A DNA stretch of 64,000 nt from CAIYRG01 sp963747255 (GTDB lineage: Bacteria; Pseudomonadota; Alphaproteobacteria; Micropepsales; Micropepsaceae). Made by a program: the position numbers and the translations under genes. The notes under the pieces were generated by a model that did not search any database, was not told where the DNA came from, and saw nothing but the letters and a program-made list of their open reading frames with translations. Every line of letters begins with the position of its first letter. Position 1 is the stretch's first letter. Positions 1-8,007 of this stretch are shown here, one piece after another. The stretch is taken from assembly GCA_963747255.1 (NCBI GenBank), contig CAVVEG010000018.1, positions 310,001-374,000 of the forward strand, in the 5' to 3' direction.

Positions 1-166
1 GACGATCGTGATTACCGGCCGCAGCGACCCGGCCACAAGGCAACGTGCATTGCAGACCGGAGCATTCGAGGTCTTTGACAAGCCTGTGGCCGACGACGCC
101 CTGCTGAATGCGATCGGCCGGGCGGTCGACAGCGGTACGGCTGTCGCCACGGCCCGGCGCGCCTGA
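1..166 (+). CDS. Response regulator receiver domain, C-terminal end (partial)
   Basis: The reading frame is open from base 2 to a TGA at 164-166 and encodes 54 residues of a protein that begins outside the window. It reads TIVITGRSDP, then a helix, then FDKPVADDALLNAI. That is the beta4-alpha4-beta5-alpha5 end of a CheY-like receiver, where the Lys-Pro of FDKP is the conserved beta5 lysine. The phosphorylated Asp lies upstream of the window. No output domain follows, so this is either a single-domain regulator or a protein with its receiver at the C-terminus, as in hybrid kinases. The HtrA gene starts 11 bases later on the same strand, so co-transcription is likely. Confidence 0.7.
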   Translation, partial: TIVITGRSDPATRQRALQTGAFEVFDKPVADDALLNAIGRAVDSGTAVATARRA

Positions 167-177
167 CTGGAGATCGC

Positions 178-1587
178 ATGAAACTTTCCATCGGAATTGC
201 AGGAGCATGCTTTGCGGCGGGACTGCTGCTTGCACCGCATCTTGCCTATCCGGGGATTCCCGTCCCGGCAGTCTCGGACACTCAGGCACTGCCGACGCTT
301 GCGCCTGTCATCAAGCGCATCGCAGCAAGCGTAGTCAGTATCACGATCAGGGCGCCCGTCGCGAGCGGCAACAAGTCCGGAATTCCCGATCCCATGGACG
401 ATCCATTGATGCGTGGCCTGTTGGGAATGCCGGTGGCGCCGCAGAAGGAAACATTTGCGGCGGGATCCGGCGTCGTGATCGATGCCGCAAAAGGCTACAT
501 TGTCACCAATTATCATGTCATCGAAGACGCGGATCAGATTACGGTCACTTTCCTGGACGGGAAGCAGGTGAACGGTGTGCTCGCCGGCGCCGATCCGGAC
601 ACGGATATTGCGCTGATCAAAGTCGCGGCCCCGAATTTAAGCTCCATTCCATTGGGCAATTCGGACCGTCTTGAAGTTGGCGATTTTGTGCTCGCGATTG
701 GTAATCCCTTCGGGATTGGCCAGACGGTGACTTCCGGAATCGTCAGTGGATTGAAGCGCAACCGCATGGGTCTTGAGGGCTATGAGGATTTCATCCAGAC
801 CGATGCTTCGATCAATCCGGGAAATTCGGGCGGCGCATTGGTGAATTTGCGCGGCGAGCTGGTGGGCATTAATGCGGCGATTGTCGACGTAAAGGGGGGC
901 AATGCCGGAATCGGCTTCGCAATTCCGATCAACATGGTCAGAGCGGTCGCAGATCAGCTGGCGAAATACGGTTCGATCGAGCGCGGCGAACTTGGTTTCA
1001 CTCTGGCCGTCCTGACGCCCGAGCAGGCAAAGAAATGGAATGTGCCGTCTGGCAGCGCCGGCGTATTGATCACAAAACTGGATCCCCATTCCGCTGCCGA
1101 ACGTGCAGGCTTGAAACCCGGTGATGTCGTGACTTCCATCGGAGGAACACCTGTCCAGGATGTTCCCGATCTGCGCAACAGGCTTGCGGTCCTTCGAGTC
1201 GGCGATGCAGCCGATCTGGCGGTGCTCAGAAACGGTCATTCCATCAGTGTTCGTGCGGTGCTGGACGAGCCCGCATGGAAGGCGATTGACGGCAATCAGA
1301 TTGCCGATCTGCTGGACGGCGCCGTATTCACCAACACGCCTGCCGGAACGTCTGAAAAAGGGGTTGCGGTTGCGACAGTCCGAAGCAGCAGCAATGCCTG
1401 GGCGTCGGGGCTGCGCGAAGGCGATGTCATCACCGGGGTTAACAGCAAGCGGGTGATCGGGCTCGATCAATTCGCAAGTGAAGCGGGAAAATCCGGCGAC
1501 AGCATATCGCTGGATGTTGTGCGAAGTGGTGAAAGGCTGTTGTTGTCCATCAAATTGCAGCAGACGCCCCCAAAACCAAAGGGCTGA
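178..1587 (+). CDS. HtrA/DegP-type periplasmic serine protease
   Basis: This is a 469-residue Do-family serine endoprotease of the envelope that degrades or refolds damaged proteins. A signal peptide covers residues 1-23. The trypsin-like domain shows the catalytic triad His113 (TNYHVIED), Asp143 (DPDTDIALIKV) and Ser217 (NPGNSGGAL). Two PDZ domains follow, at about 270-360 (SAAERAGLKPGDVV) and 385-460 (AWASGLREGDVI). The length matches DegP/DegQ. It starts 11 bases after the response-regulator fragment and ends tail-to-tail with the PNPOx-like gene. Placement next to Hsp20, Usp and cytochrome genes suggests an envelope-stress role. The family call is firm; the exact paralogue (DegP, DegQ or MucD) is not settled. 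Confidence 0.93.
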   Translation: MKLSIGIAGACFAAGLLLAPHLAYPGIPVPAVSDTQALPTLAPVIKRIAASVVSITIRAPVASGNKSGIPDPMDDPLMRGLLGMPVAPQKETFAAGSGVVIDAAKGYIVTNYHVIEDADQITVTFLDGKQVNGVLAGADPDTDIALIKVAAPNLSSIPLGNSDRLEVGDFVLAIGNPFGIGQTVTSGIVSGLKRNRMGLEGYEDFIQTDASINPGNSGGALVNLRGELVGINAAIVDVKGGNAGIGFAIPINMVRAVADQLAKYGSIERGELGFTLAVLTPEQAKKWNVPSGSAGVLITKLDPHSAAERAGLKPGDVVTSIGGTPVQDVPDLRNRLAVLRVGDAADLAVLRNGHSISVRAVLDEPAWKAIDGNQIADLLDGAVFTNTPAGTSEKGVAVATVRSSSNAWASGLREGDVITGVNSKRVIGLDQFASEAGKSGDSISLDVVRSGERLLLSIKLQQTPPKPKG

Positions 1588-1605
1588 TCGTGCCGGCCCT
1601 GCCGA

Positions 1606-2103
1606 TCAGTTGACCGGTTGGGCGTGCCGCCGAAGATCAGCGTTTGAAACGGTCACCAGCTCGCTGTGCCCGAAGCCTTTTGAATAGTCGATCACCGAAA
1701 TTACCACGGGGGTGATCTGCAGGAGGGGCGCCATTGCAGGGCTTGGTTCCGGCCAGGTGGCAAATTGTGCAGACCTGTTTTGGAACAGGCGCCAAAGCCT
1801 CATATAGTCCTGCCGTTCCGCCACGGGATCCGCCAGTCCGGCAAGCGAAAGACCCTTGATCTGGCCGGGATCGATCCGATGGGCGCCAATGCAGATGGAG
1901 ACCCGCCTGTCCCTTGCGATGTTGATGAATTTCTGACTCATGCGAGCGACGAAGCAATGCAGCAGCAAGCCATCATTCACATAAGCGACAGTTGTCGCTT
2001 GCGGCCATCCGTCCGGACGGTTTGTCGCGATCGTCATTAGACTGTTTTCGTCCAGAACGCGAATGACGAAATTGCGCGTCGTGGCATCCATCACGCTGGT
2101 CAT
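1606..2103 (-). CDS. Pyridoxamine 5'-phosphate oxidase-like flavoprotein
   Basis: This is a 165-residue single-domain protein with a split-barrel fold of the PNPOx/general-stress type. The N-terminal strand pattern (LMTIATNRPDGWPQATTVAY, residues 22-41) is the FMN-binding barrel start. The following segment (SQKFINIARDRRVSICIG) matches the phosphate-binding helix region. Members bind FMN, F420 or heme and reduce varied substrates; the substrate here is unknown. It is divergent from the small cytochrome c gene, and a FixK/FNR-type palindrome lies 34 bases upstream of its start. It is probably part of the low-oxygen/stress set rather than true PdxH, because the PdxH C-terminal signature is absent. 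Confidence 0.8.
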   Translation of the reverse strand: MTSVMDATTRNFVIRVLDENSLMTIATNRPDGWPQATTVAYVNDGLLLHCFVARMSQKFINIARDRRVSICIGAHRIDPGQIKGLSLAGLADPVAERQDYMRLWRLFQNRSAQFATWPEPSPAMAPLLQITPVVISVIDYSKGFGHSELVTVSNADLRRHAQPVN

Positions 2104-2136
2104 TGCAAATATCTATCCGAAAGACCGCGTCAGCCG

Positions 2137-2150
2137 TTGACCTGTGTCAA
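2137..2150. promoter_or_regulatory. FNR/FixK-type box (TTGACCTGTGTCAA)
   Basis: This palindrome has half-sites TTGAC and GTCAA separated by four bases and matches the FNR/FixK consensus TTGAY-N4-RTCAA. Its centre (2143.5) is 41.5 bases before about 2185. A plausible -10 hexamer (GATAGT, 2172-2177) would place the start of transcription there. That is class II activator geometry for the cytochrome c gene at 2206. The distance to the minus-strand PNPOx-like gene would leave almost no leader, so the cytochrome is the likelier target. Confidence 0.65.
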
Positions 2151-2205
2151 AAACCATTTTGCGCAAACTGCGATAGTTAGCGTCGTCGTTTGAAGGAGAT
2201 CGCAA

Positions 2206-2529
2206 ATGAGCACAGGTTTTGCCGCGGTGGTTTTTGGCCTGGGTGTATCCATGGTTGCGGGACAGGCAGTGTCACAGGAACTTGGCAGCGCCAGACAGGG
2301 TCAGATGCTGGCCGAAACCGTCTGTGCCGAATGCCACGCTGTGGAGAAAGGTGCTTTGCGGTCGCGCAATGGTCAGGCGCCTACCTTCGAAAGCATTGCG
2401 GCCACGCCCGGAATGACATCGACTGCGGTACGCGTCTGGCTGCGCAGCGCACACCGCGAGATGCCAAATCTCGTGCTGAAGCCGGATGAAGTGGACAATG
2501 TGATCGCCTATCTTCAAACGCTCAAGTGA
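2206..2529 (+). CDS. Small class I cytochrome c
   Basis: This is a 107-residue exported monoheme cytochrome. It has a signal peptide of about 24 residues, a heme-binding CAECH motif at 40-44, and a probable distal Met (REMPNLVL) in the C-terminal third, followed by a terminal helix (VDNVIAYLQTLK). The ribosome site AAGGAGAT lies 6 bases before the ATG. It should act as a periplasmic electron carrier. The FNR/FixK box at 2137-2150 suggests induction under low oxygen. Its last 8 bases overlap the end of the convergent glycogen phosphorylase gene. A second cytochrome of similar design lies at 5087-5449. The redox partner is not evident from the context. Confidence 0.88.
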   Translation: MSTGFAAVVFGLGVSMVAGQAVSQELGSARQGQMLAETVCAECHAVEKGALRSRNGQAPTFESIAATPGMTSTAVRVWLRSAHREMPNLVLKPDEVDNVIAYLQTLK

Positions 2530-5029
2530 GTGTGGGCCGGGCGTTCCACACCGTTTCGGCGTATTGCCGCACCGCGCGATCGATTGAAAATCGCCCCATA
2601 TTGGCCGTGTTGCAGATCGATTTCCGGGTCCACTGATCCTGATCCGTGAAGGCGCAGTCCACTGCGGCCTGACATTCCTGGTATGGGGCAAAGTCGGCGA
2701 GAACCAGATAGTGATCGCCATCGCGGACCAGCGAATTGAAAATCGGTGCGAACAGGGCCCGGTCTCCAGATGAAAAATAACCGCCGGCAATCATGTCGAG
2801 AGCGTGTTTGAGTTCCGGGTTGTTTTCATACAGGGCAGCAGGCTCGTAGTGAGCGCGAAATTTTTCGGTCTGGTCGTAATCCAGCCCGAACATGAAGGCA
2901 TTTGCCGGACCGACTGCCTCCGCGATTTCGATATTCGCGCCGTCATGCGTTCCAATCGTCAGCGCACCATTGAGGGCCAGTTTCATATTTCCCGTGCCCG
3001 ACGCCTCCGTGCCTACGGTTGAAATCTGTTGCGACAGATCGGCGGCCGGGATGAGGTTCTGTGCCGTTCCAACATCGTAATTCGGAACGAAAACGATCCT
3101 CAAACGGGTTCCTATTGCCGGATCGTGGTTCACGACGTCGGCCACGCTGAGGATCAGATGAATGATGCGCTTGGCCATGAAGTAACCCGGCGCGGCCTTG
3201 CCCGAGAAAATGATTGTTCGGGACGGCAGGTCATTGGCCGATCCCGCCCGTATTCGGTTGTACCGGACGATCACATGCAGCAGGTTCAGGAGCTGCCGCT
3301 TGTATTCATGGATGCGTTTGACCTGAAGGTCGAAAAGCGAGGCCGGATCAACTTCGATCCCCAGCGTGTGGCGGATAATGCCCGCCAATCTGCGCTTGTT
3401 TGACTGCTTGATCGCGCTGAATTCATTTCGAAAACTGAGCTCCCCGATCAAGGGCAGGAGTTCCTTCAGCCGATCGAGGTCCCGCAACCAGCCGCCCGAA
3501 ATATGCGCGGTGATCAATTGCGCGAGCGGCGGATTGGCTTCGAGCAACCATGTCCTCGGTGAAATGCCGTTGGTGATCGGGACGATGCGTCCGGGGAAAA
3601 ATCTGTCGAAATCCCTGAACAGCGTCCGTCGCATCAGTTCCGTGTGCAGCTTTGAAACGCCATTGACCTTGTGACTGCCGGCGATAGCGAGATGCGCCAT
3701 CCGGACCGAGCGAGGCGCGTCCTCATCGATCATGGACATCCGGCGCACGAGATCGACATCGCCCGGATTTTCGTGGCCCACCGCGCGCAACATCCGCGCA
3801 TTGATCTCGTAGATGATCTGAAGATGCCGCGGCAAAAGCCGCTCCATCAGCTCGATCGTCCAACTCTCCAGAGCTTCTGACATCAGAGTGTGGTTGGTGA
3901 AAGAGAATATCCGTACGGTGATATCCCAGGCCTGGTCCCAGTCCAGCCGGTGAACGTCGACCAGTAACCGCATCATTTCGGGAATTGCCAGAACCGGATG
4001 TGTGTCGTTCAGCTGAATTGCGATCCGGTTGGGCAGATCCTCGAATTCCACATAAGTCATCGCATGCCGGGAAAGAATGTCCTGCAACGATGCGCTGACA
4101 AGAAAATATTCCTGCTTCAGGCGCAGCTCGCGGCCCACGAAGGTTTCATCATTGGGGTAAAGAACGCTGGACAATGTTTCCGTCGCGCTCTTTTCCTCCA
4201 TCGCGTCGATGTAATCGCCCTTGTTGAAATCGCCGAGATTGAATTCCTGCGTCGCTCTCGCGGACCAAAGCCGGACCGCGCTGACACTCTCGGCTGCCAG
4301 TCCCATGACCGGCAGATCGCGCGCGGTGGCAATGACGTCTTCCGTATCCTGCCAGTGCCAGGCTTCGCCCTTTTCGTCGCTCACCATGCTGACGCGGCCG
4401 CGGAAGTGGACACGGTAGCTCGCGTAAGGGCGATCGAATTCCCATGGGCTGGCGCTCTGAAGCCAGTTGTCCGGCTGTTCGATCTGCTCGTCATTTTCGA
4501 TCTTCTGACGAAACATGCCGAACTGATAGCGGATACTGTAGCCTTGTCCCGCGTAGTTTAAGGTCGCCATGGATTCCAGGATGCAGGCCGCAAGCCGGCC
4601 GAGACCGCCATTGCCGAGAGCCGGCTCGGCCTCGAATGCCCACAGCTCCTCGAGATCGACGCCAAGCTCATGCATGGCTTGCCGTGCCACACCCAGCAGG
4701 CCCTGTGCGTCGAGAAAGGCGCGCAACAGCCGGCCGGGCAGCAATTCCATGGAAAGGTAATAGACCCACTTCGCTTCGCGGGTGAAATTGCGCCGCCAAC
4801 TGTTCACCCTCTCGGTGCTCAGTCTTTCGCGCAGCACCAAAGACAGTGCGAAGAACCAGTCCTGTTTTGAGCAAAAGGAGGGATCGCGACCGACGTCGCG
4901 AATCATCCTGTGAAGAATTTCCTGCTTGAGCGATTCGACGTCCAGCGGCGGCGGCCGTTCGAGAGGCAACAGGCCCTTATCCGGAATTTCAATGGGCGGC
5001 ATGATTTCGCTGCAGCGGTGGGGCGCCAC
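2522..5029 (-). CDS. glgP: Glycogen/alpha-glucan phosphorylase
   Basis: This 835-residue, full-length GT35 enzyme releases glucose-1-phosphate from glycogen by phosphorolysis. The pyridoxal-phosphate site is clear: EASGTGNMKLALNGALTIGT, with the Schiff-base lysine at about residue 683, followed by HDGANIEI. Other family blocks are visible, including WVYYLSMELLPGR, GNGGLGRLAACILES, QLNDTHPVLAIPEMMR and KRIHEYKRQLLN. The start at 5029 may be nine codons upstream of the true one (a second ATG reads MPPIEIPDKG). No other glycogen genes are in the window. A PfkB-type kinase at 9233 could pass the hexose phosphate into glycolysis. The low-oxygen regulators nearby suggest use of glycogen as a fermentable reserve. 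Confidence 0.96.
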   Translation of the reverse strand: MAPHRCSEIMPPIEIPDKGLLPLERPPPLDVESLKQEILHRMIRDVGRDPSFCSKQDWFFALSLVLRERLSTERVNSWRRNFTREAKWVYYLSMELLPGRLLRAFLDAQGLLGVARQAMHELGVDLEELWAFEAEPALGNGGLGRLAACILESMATLNYAGQGYSIRYQFGMFRQKIENDEQIEQPDNWLQSASPWEFDRPYASYRVHFRGRVSMVSDEKGEAWHWQDTEDVIATARDLPVMGLAAESVSAVRLWSARATQEFNLGDFNKGDYIDAMEEKSATETLSSVLYPNDETFVGRELRLKQEYFLVSASLQDILSRHAMTYVEFEDLPNRIAIQLNDTHPVLAIPEMMRLLVDVHRLDWDQAWDITVRIFSFTNHTLMSEALESWTIELMERLLPRHLQIIYEINARMLRAVGHENPGDVDLVRRMSMIDEDAPRSVRMAHLAIAGSHKVNGVSKLHTELMRRTLFRDFDRFFPGRIVPITNGISPRTWLLEANPPLAQLITAHISGGWLRDLDRLKELLPLIGELSFRNEFSAIKQSNKRRLAGIIRHTLGIEVDPASLFDLQVKRIHEYKRQLLNLLHVIVRYNRIRAGSANDLPSRTIIFSGKAAPGYFMAKRIIHLILSVADVVNHDPAIGTRLRIVFVPNYDVGTAQNLIPAADLSQQISTVGTEASGTGNMKLALNGALTIGTHDGANIEIAEAVGPANAFMFGLDYDQTEKFRAHYEPAALYENNPELKHALDMIAGGYFSSGDRALFAPIFNSLVRDGDHYLVLADFAPYQECQAAVDCAFTDQDQWTRKSICNTANMGRFSIDRAVRQYAETVWNARPTLT

Positions 5030-5086
5030 CCTATCACATCCGTTGCAATCATCCGACCGCGATCTCCAGAACCGCGTTCGGGCAGT

Positions 5087-5449
5087 TCAATGGTTTTCCC
5101 GGAGACTCAGAATATAGGCGGCGACCTCCGATCTCTCCTTGTCGGAAAGATGGCTCATCGGAAGCCGGGTCGGTGGCAACGCGGCGTCATGCCATGTTGC
5201 TGTTTTCATCCGTTGCGTCAGCCATTCCGCTGTCATGTCTGGCCGGTTGGCAATGTCCAGAAAACTCGGGATTCCTGGTCCCAGAACCGGGGCCGCCGCC
5301 TGGGTGGGCGAGACCACATGACAGGCGAAACAGGTGCTGGTGGCAAGATTTCGGCCCGCGCGGATCGCCCCGGCGTCCTGCTGCGCAAAAGCAGGCACGG
5401 TTATCAGGAAAACCGTCGTGATGATTGCCAGATTCCGGAGAACATTCAT
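5087..5449 (-). CDS. Class I cytochrome c
   Basis: This is a 120-residue exported monoheme cytochrome c. It has a signal peptide of 22 residues ending AFAQQ, a heme motif CFACH near residue 40, a candidate distal Met (RLPMSHLSDKE), and a C-terminal helix (EVAAYILSLRENH). It follows the PAS gene with a 4-base ATGA overlap, so translation is probably coupled. It is related in layout to the cytochrome at 2206 but contains a longer insert after the heme (VVSPTQAAAPVLGPGIPSFL). The role is periplasmic electron transfer with unknown partners. Confidence 0.87.
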   Translation of the reverse strand: MNVLRNLAIITTVFLITVPAFAQQDAGAIRAGRNLATSTCFACHVVSPTQAAAPVLGPGIPSFLDIANRPDMTAEWLTQRMKTATWHDAALPPTRLPMSHLSDKERSEVAAYILSLRENH

Positions 5450-5910
5450 TTCGCTGCTTCCATCTGTGCGGTTTCGAACGCGGCGAGAATTGCGTTGGAG
5501 TGTCCTTCGCCCCAGAACGGAAACATGATCCGTTGGTACGCAATGTGTTTGTCCTCAGGCGGGTGACGGTAGAAGGTCGCACCACCCAATTCGACGGTCG
5601 AACGGCACTGCGCGAAAAAATGATCCAGCGGTGGACGGGTGATCAACTCGTCGGCAAAGCGGTCCTCGAGTTCACCGCCGTACAGCCCGGCGACTTTCCC
5701 GCCTGCAAGATCGAACCGAAACCGCAACGGATTTTCGAAAACCTGCAGCAGAGCGACCATTTCAGAAAGCCGGCCAAGCGTAGCCGGTCTGAAATCATCC
5801 GTAAACGGAATCGTCGCTCTGCCGCGCTTCAGTGAATTCCAGTAACCCCGGATGGCCGCAAATTCGGCGCTGAGAAAAGCCGGGACGGCGAAACTCTGTT
5901 CAAGAATCAT
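5446..5910 (-). CDS. PAS_5-type PAS domain protein
   Basis: This 154-residue cytoplasmic protein consists almost wholly of one PAS fold of the PAS_5 type common in alphaproteobacteria. The pattern IRGYWNSLKRGRATIPFTDDFRP (split here at residues 20-42), then RFRFDLAGGKVAGLYGGELED, then a basic strand near RIMFPFWGEGHSNAILAAFE, is typical. No kinase, GGDEF or HTH module is attached, so it may be a stand-alone sensor or regulator. Its stop overlaps the start of the cytochrome c at 5449. It is divergent from the operon at 6055, and an FNR/FixK box lies in the shared gap. Ligand and output are unknown. Confidence 0.72.
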   Translation of the reverse strand: MILEQSFAVPAFLSAEFAAIRGYWNSLKRGRATIPFTDDFRPATLGRLSEMVALLQVFENPLRFRFDLAGGKVAGLYGGELEDRFADELITRPPLDHFFAQCRSTVELGGATFYRHPPEDKHIAYQRIMFPFWGEGHSNAILAAFETAQMEAAK

Positions 5911-5980
5911 GTTGGAAACTCCGGGGATCCGGCCGCTTCGTTAAGGCTTCCTCTGATTACATCGAAGCTGTTCCGCTGGA

Positions 5981-5994
5981 TTGATGCAGGTCAA
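5981..5994. promoter_or_regulatory. FNR/FixK-type box (TTGATGCAGGTCAA) with class II promoter geometry
   Basis: The half-sites TTGAT and GTCAA flank four bases. A -10-like hexamer TATTCT occupies 6017-6022, so transcription would begin near 6029. That is 41.5 bases from the box centre, the classical class II position. The leader of about 26 bases ends in GGGGAGCA just before the ATG at 6055. The operon 6055-10192 is therefore the predicted target. The divergent PAS gene begins 71 bases to the left and might also respond. Confidence 0.72.
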
Positions 5995-6054
5995 ACGGAA
6001 TTCGCCCGCGCCCGCGTATTCTGCAACACGTCAACAGAACGGGGAGCAACTTCG

Positions 6055-6369
6055 ATGATAAAGACGGCTGCAGTACTGGGCATGGTTGCTGCAATGGCTA
6101 TCTCGGCCGGTGCCGAGGCCCATTCGCTCCAGCTCCAGTGCAAGAAGCTCAATGCAGATGATGTCGTGTGCAGGGCACTGTTTACGGACGGCGAGGTCGG
6201 CCGTGGAATGAGTGTTCAGCTGATTGACGAACAGGACAAGGTGCTTCGGAGCGCCAAAACGGACGCCAGAGGCGAATACGCCTTCAAGGCTCCCGGTCCT
6301 GAATACAACGTCGTCGTTCAGGCAAGCAAGGCTGAGGTTACCAGCCTCTCGTCCGAGGACATTTGGTAA
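6055..6369 (+). CDS. Small secreted beta-sandwich protein, unknown function
   Basis: This is a 104-residue protein with a signal peptide (cleavage likely after AGAEA, about residue 22). The mature part contains two cysteines (QLQCKKL, DVVCRALF) that could form a disulfide. A strand pattern (MSVQLIDEQDKVLRSAKTD, then GEYAFKAPG) resembles carboxypeptidase-regulatory-like or transthyretin-type folds. It is the first gene of the FNR/FixK-controlled operon, 39 bases upstream of hsp20. I do not recognise a specific family. It may sense or bind something in the periplasm. Confidence 0.7.
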   Translation: MIKTAAVLGMVAAMAISAGAEAHSLQLQCKKLNADDVVCRALFTDGEVGRGMSVQLIDEQDKVLRSAKTDARGEYAFKAPGPEYNVVVQASKAEVTSLSSEDIW

Positions 6370-6408
6370 AACCCGCGAATTCAACCCGAAACACATGGAG
6401 ATGACGAC

Positions 6409-6936
6409 ATGGCTGAAAAATCGGCGAACCTGCCGGTCAGGAAAGAGTCCGGAAGATTGTTTGGTACGCCATTTCGTGCGTTCGATCACATGCGCCGTGA
6501 GATCGATCGGATGTTCGACGAATTCGGCGATGGCTTCTGGAGTGCGCCTGCGAAAACCGCGTTTGAGATGACGCCAGTCTGGCGCCGGGATATCGCCTGG
6601 GAAAAAGTTCCAGCCGTCGATGTTGCGGAAAAGGACAAGGCTTACGAGATCACCGTGGAACTTCCCGGTATGGACGAAAAAGATATCGAAGTTACGGTCG
6701 CGAATGGCGTGCTCACGATCAAAGGCGAGAAGAAGGAAGAGAAAGAGGAAAAGCAGAAGGACTATTACGTCTCTGAGCGCCACTACGGCTCATTCGCGCG
6801 CAGCTTCCGGATTCCCGAGGATGCGGATGCGAACAGGATCGAAGCCAGATTTGAAAAAGGCGTGCTCGCCGTGACCCTGGCGAAAACGCCTGCCGCGCAG
6901 CAAACTCAGCAGAAGATTGCCGTGAAGGCAGCCTGA
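6409..6936 (+). CDS. Hsp20/alpha-crystallin small heat-shock protein
   Basis: This 175-residue holdase chaperone keeps unfolded proteins soluble. The N-terminal arm (residues 1-60) includes FDHMRREIDRMFDEFG, a common opening in bacterial Hsp20 proteins. The alpha-crystallin domain spans about 65-165, with VDVAEKDKAYEITVELPGMD, the dimer-loop region YYVSERHYGSFARSFRIP and the signature FEKGVLAVTL. A charged insert (KKEEKEEKQKD) marks the L5/6 loop. It is the second gene of the operon, with a GGAG ribosome site before the ATG. Regulation is probably by oxygen through the upstream box; no ROSE-like thermometer was recognised in the 39-base gap. Confidence 0.95.
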   Translation: MAEKSANLPVRKESGRLFGTPFRAFDHMRREIDRMFDEFGDGFWSAPAKTAFEMTPVWRRDIAWEKVPAVDVAEKDKAYEITVELPGMDEKDIEVTVANGVLTIKGEKKEEKEEKQKDYYVSERHYGSFARSFRIPEDADANRIEARFEKGVLAVTLAKTPAAQQTQQKIAVKAA

Positions 6937-6995
6937 AACTTTGGGGCACGGTCGCAATCATGCGATCGCGGCCCCTTCGCTTACCGGAGAAAACG

Positions 6996-7476
6996 ATGAG
7001 CAGAAACGGCCTCGGTGTATTCGACAAGACGCTGCAGGAAACCAATCACTGGCTGAAGCTGATGATGGAGGAGCTGGAAACAGACGACCGGCGCATGGCA
7101 TTTTCGGCGTTGCGCGGAGCTCTCCATACACTGCGGGATCGCATCGGGCCGGCGAACGCCACGCATCTTGGCGCGCAATTGCCGATGCTTTTGCGCGGCG
7201 CCTACTACGAAGGATGGCGGCCTGCCGGTACACCGACGCACGAGCGCCATATCGATGATTTTCTCGATCACCTCGCGGCGAATTTGCCCGAACTCAGTGC
7301 CATTCGATAGGGCATCGGTCGCGCGCGCGGCCTTCGCGGTGCTGTCTGAAACTCTGGATGAAGGAGAATTTGATAAGCTGCTGCAGCTTCTGCCAGCGGA
7401 AATTCGCATCCTGAATCCAAACAAAACTGCTGAAACCGGTTTGACGCTTTTATTCGGAAGAGGTCGGGATGAGTAA
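6996..7476 (+). pseudogene. DUF2267 protein with a one-base frameshift near 7303
   Basis: The first part starts at ATG 6996 (GGAGAAAA upstream) and reads a DUF2267 N-terminal half: ALRGALHTLRDRIGPANATHLGAQLP (two pieces), then LLRGAYYEGWRP. It stops at TAG 7308-7310. The missing second half continues in the next frame: DRASVARAAFAVLSETLDEG, then EFDKLLQLLPAEIRILNP, ending at TAA 7474-7476. Removing one base around 7303-7305 joins them as LPELSAIDRASVARAAF, the spacing seen in intact members. The end overlaps the next gene by ATGAGTAA, which supports the second half being part of the original gene. It is either a recent mutation or a sequencing error; the 104-residue N-terminal product could still be made. 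Confidence 0.78.
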
Positions 7477-7948
7477 GAAAATGCGCATTTGGGTTGTTGC
7501 CATGGATGCCGGGCGCGCCCAGTTGTTCGTGTACGACGAGGTCGCCGGCGAGTTGCACGCTGCTCCTCTTGCGGGACTGCCTCCACCCGAGGATCGGCTG
7601 CAGTCACATACCGATAAAAGTGACCGCGCGGGCCGCAGCCATGGCTCATCCGGGAGCGGAGTTCGACATGCAATTGAATCCCACAGCGACTATCGCAAAC
7701 TCGAGAAGCACAATTTCACGGTCGCCGTTGCGGAGTCGGTCAACCACGCCGCCCTGGCGAATGAGTTCGATCGCCTCGTTCTTGTTGCACCGCCACGATC
7801 GATCGGTGAGTTGCGGCAATATTTGTCGGATCAGGCGCAGTCCAAGACCGAATTCATAGCCAAGGATCTGATGAAGGCGCCGGTGGCGAAGATCTGGGAA
7901 GAGGTCGCCGAATCCGTTCGCCGGCCGCCGCCATTGCAGCCGGTTTGA
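7469..7948 (+). CDS. Host attachment family protein
   Basis: This 159-residue protein resembles the alphaproteobacterial family annotated as required for attachment to host cells. It opens with IWVVAMDAGRAQLFVYDE (a beta strand plus the DAGRA motif). It has a charged low-complexity middle (DKSDRAGRSHGSSGSGVRHA, residues 49-68) and a C-terminal domain AALANEFDRLVLVAPPRSIG followed by LRQYLSD. The fold is related to eRF1 domain-1-like or RNase-like proteins, and the biochemical activity is unknown. It overlaps the DUF2267 tail by 8 bases. In alphaproteobacteria this family often sits in hypoxia or stress loci, so an attachment role here is doubtful. Confidence 0.78.
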   Translation: MSKKMRIWVVAMDAGRAQLFVYDEVAGELHAAPLAGLPPPEDRLQSHTDKSDRAGRSHGSSGSGVRHAIESHSDYRKLEKHNFTVAVAESVNHAALANEFDRLVLVAPPRSIGELRQYLSDQAQSKTEFIAKDLMKAPVAKIWEEVAESVRRPPPLQPV

Positions 7949-8007
7949 TCTGGTCATACACGGAAAAGCATACAGTTCGCACATGGGCAGGGCGCAAGGA
8001 GTTTTTC

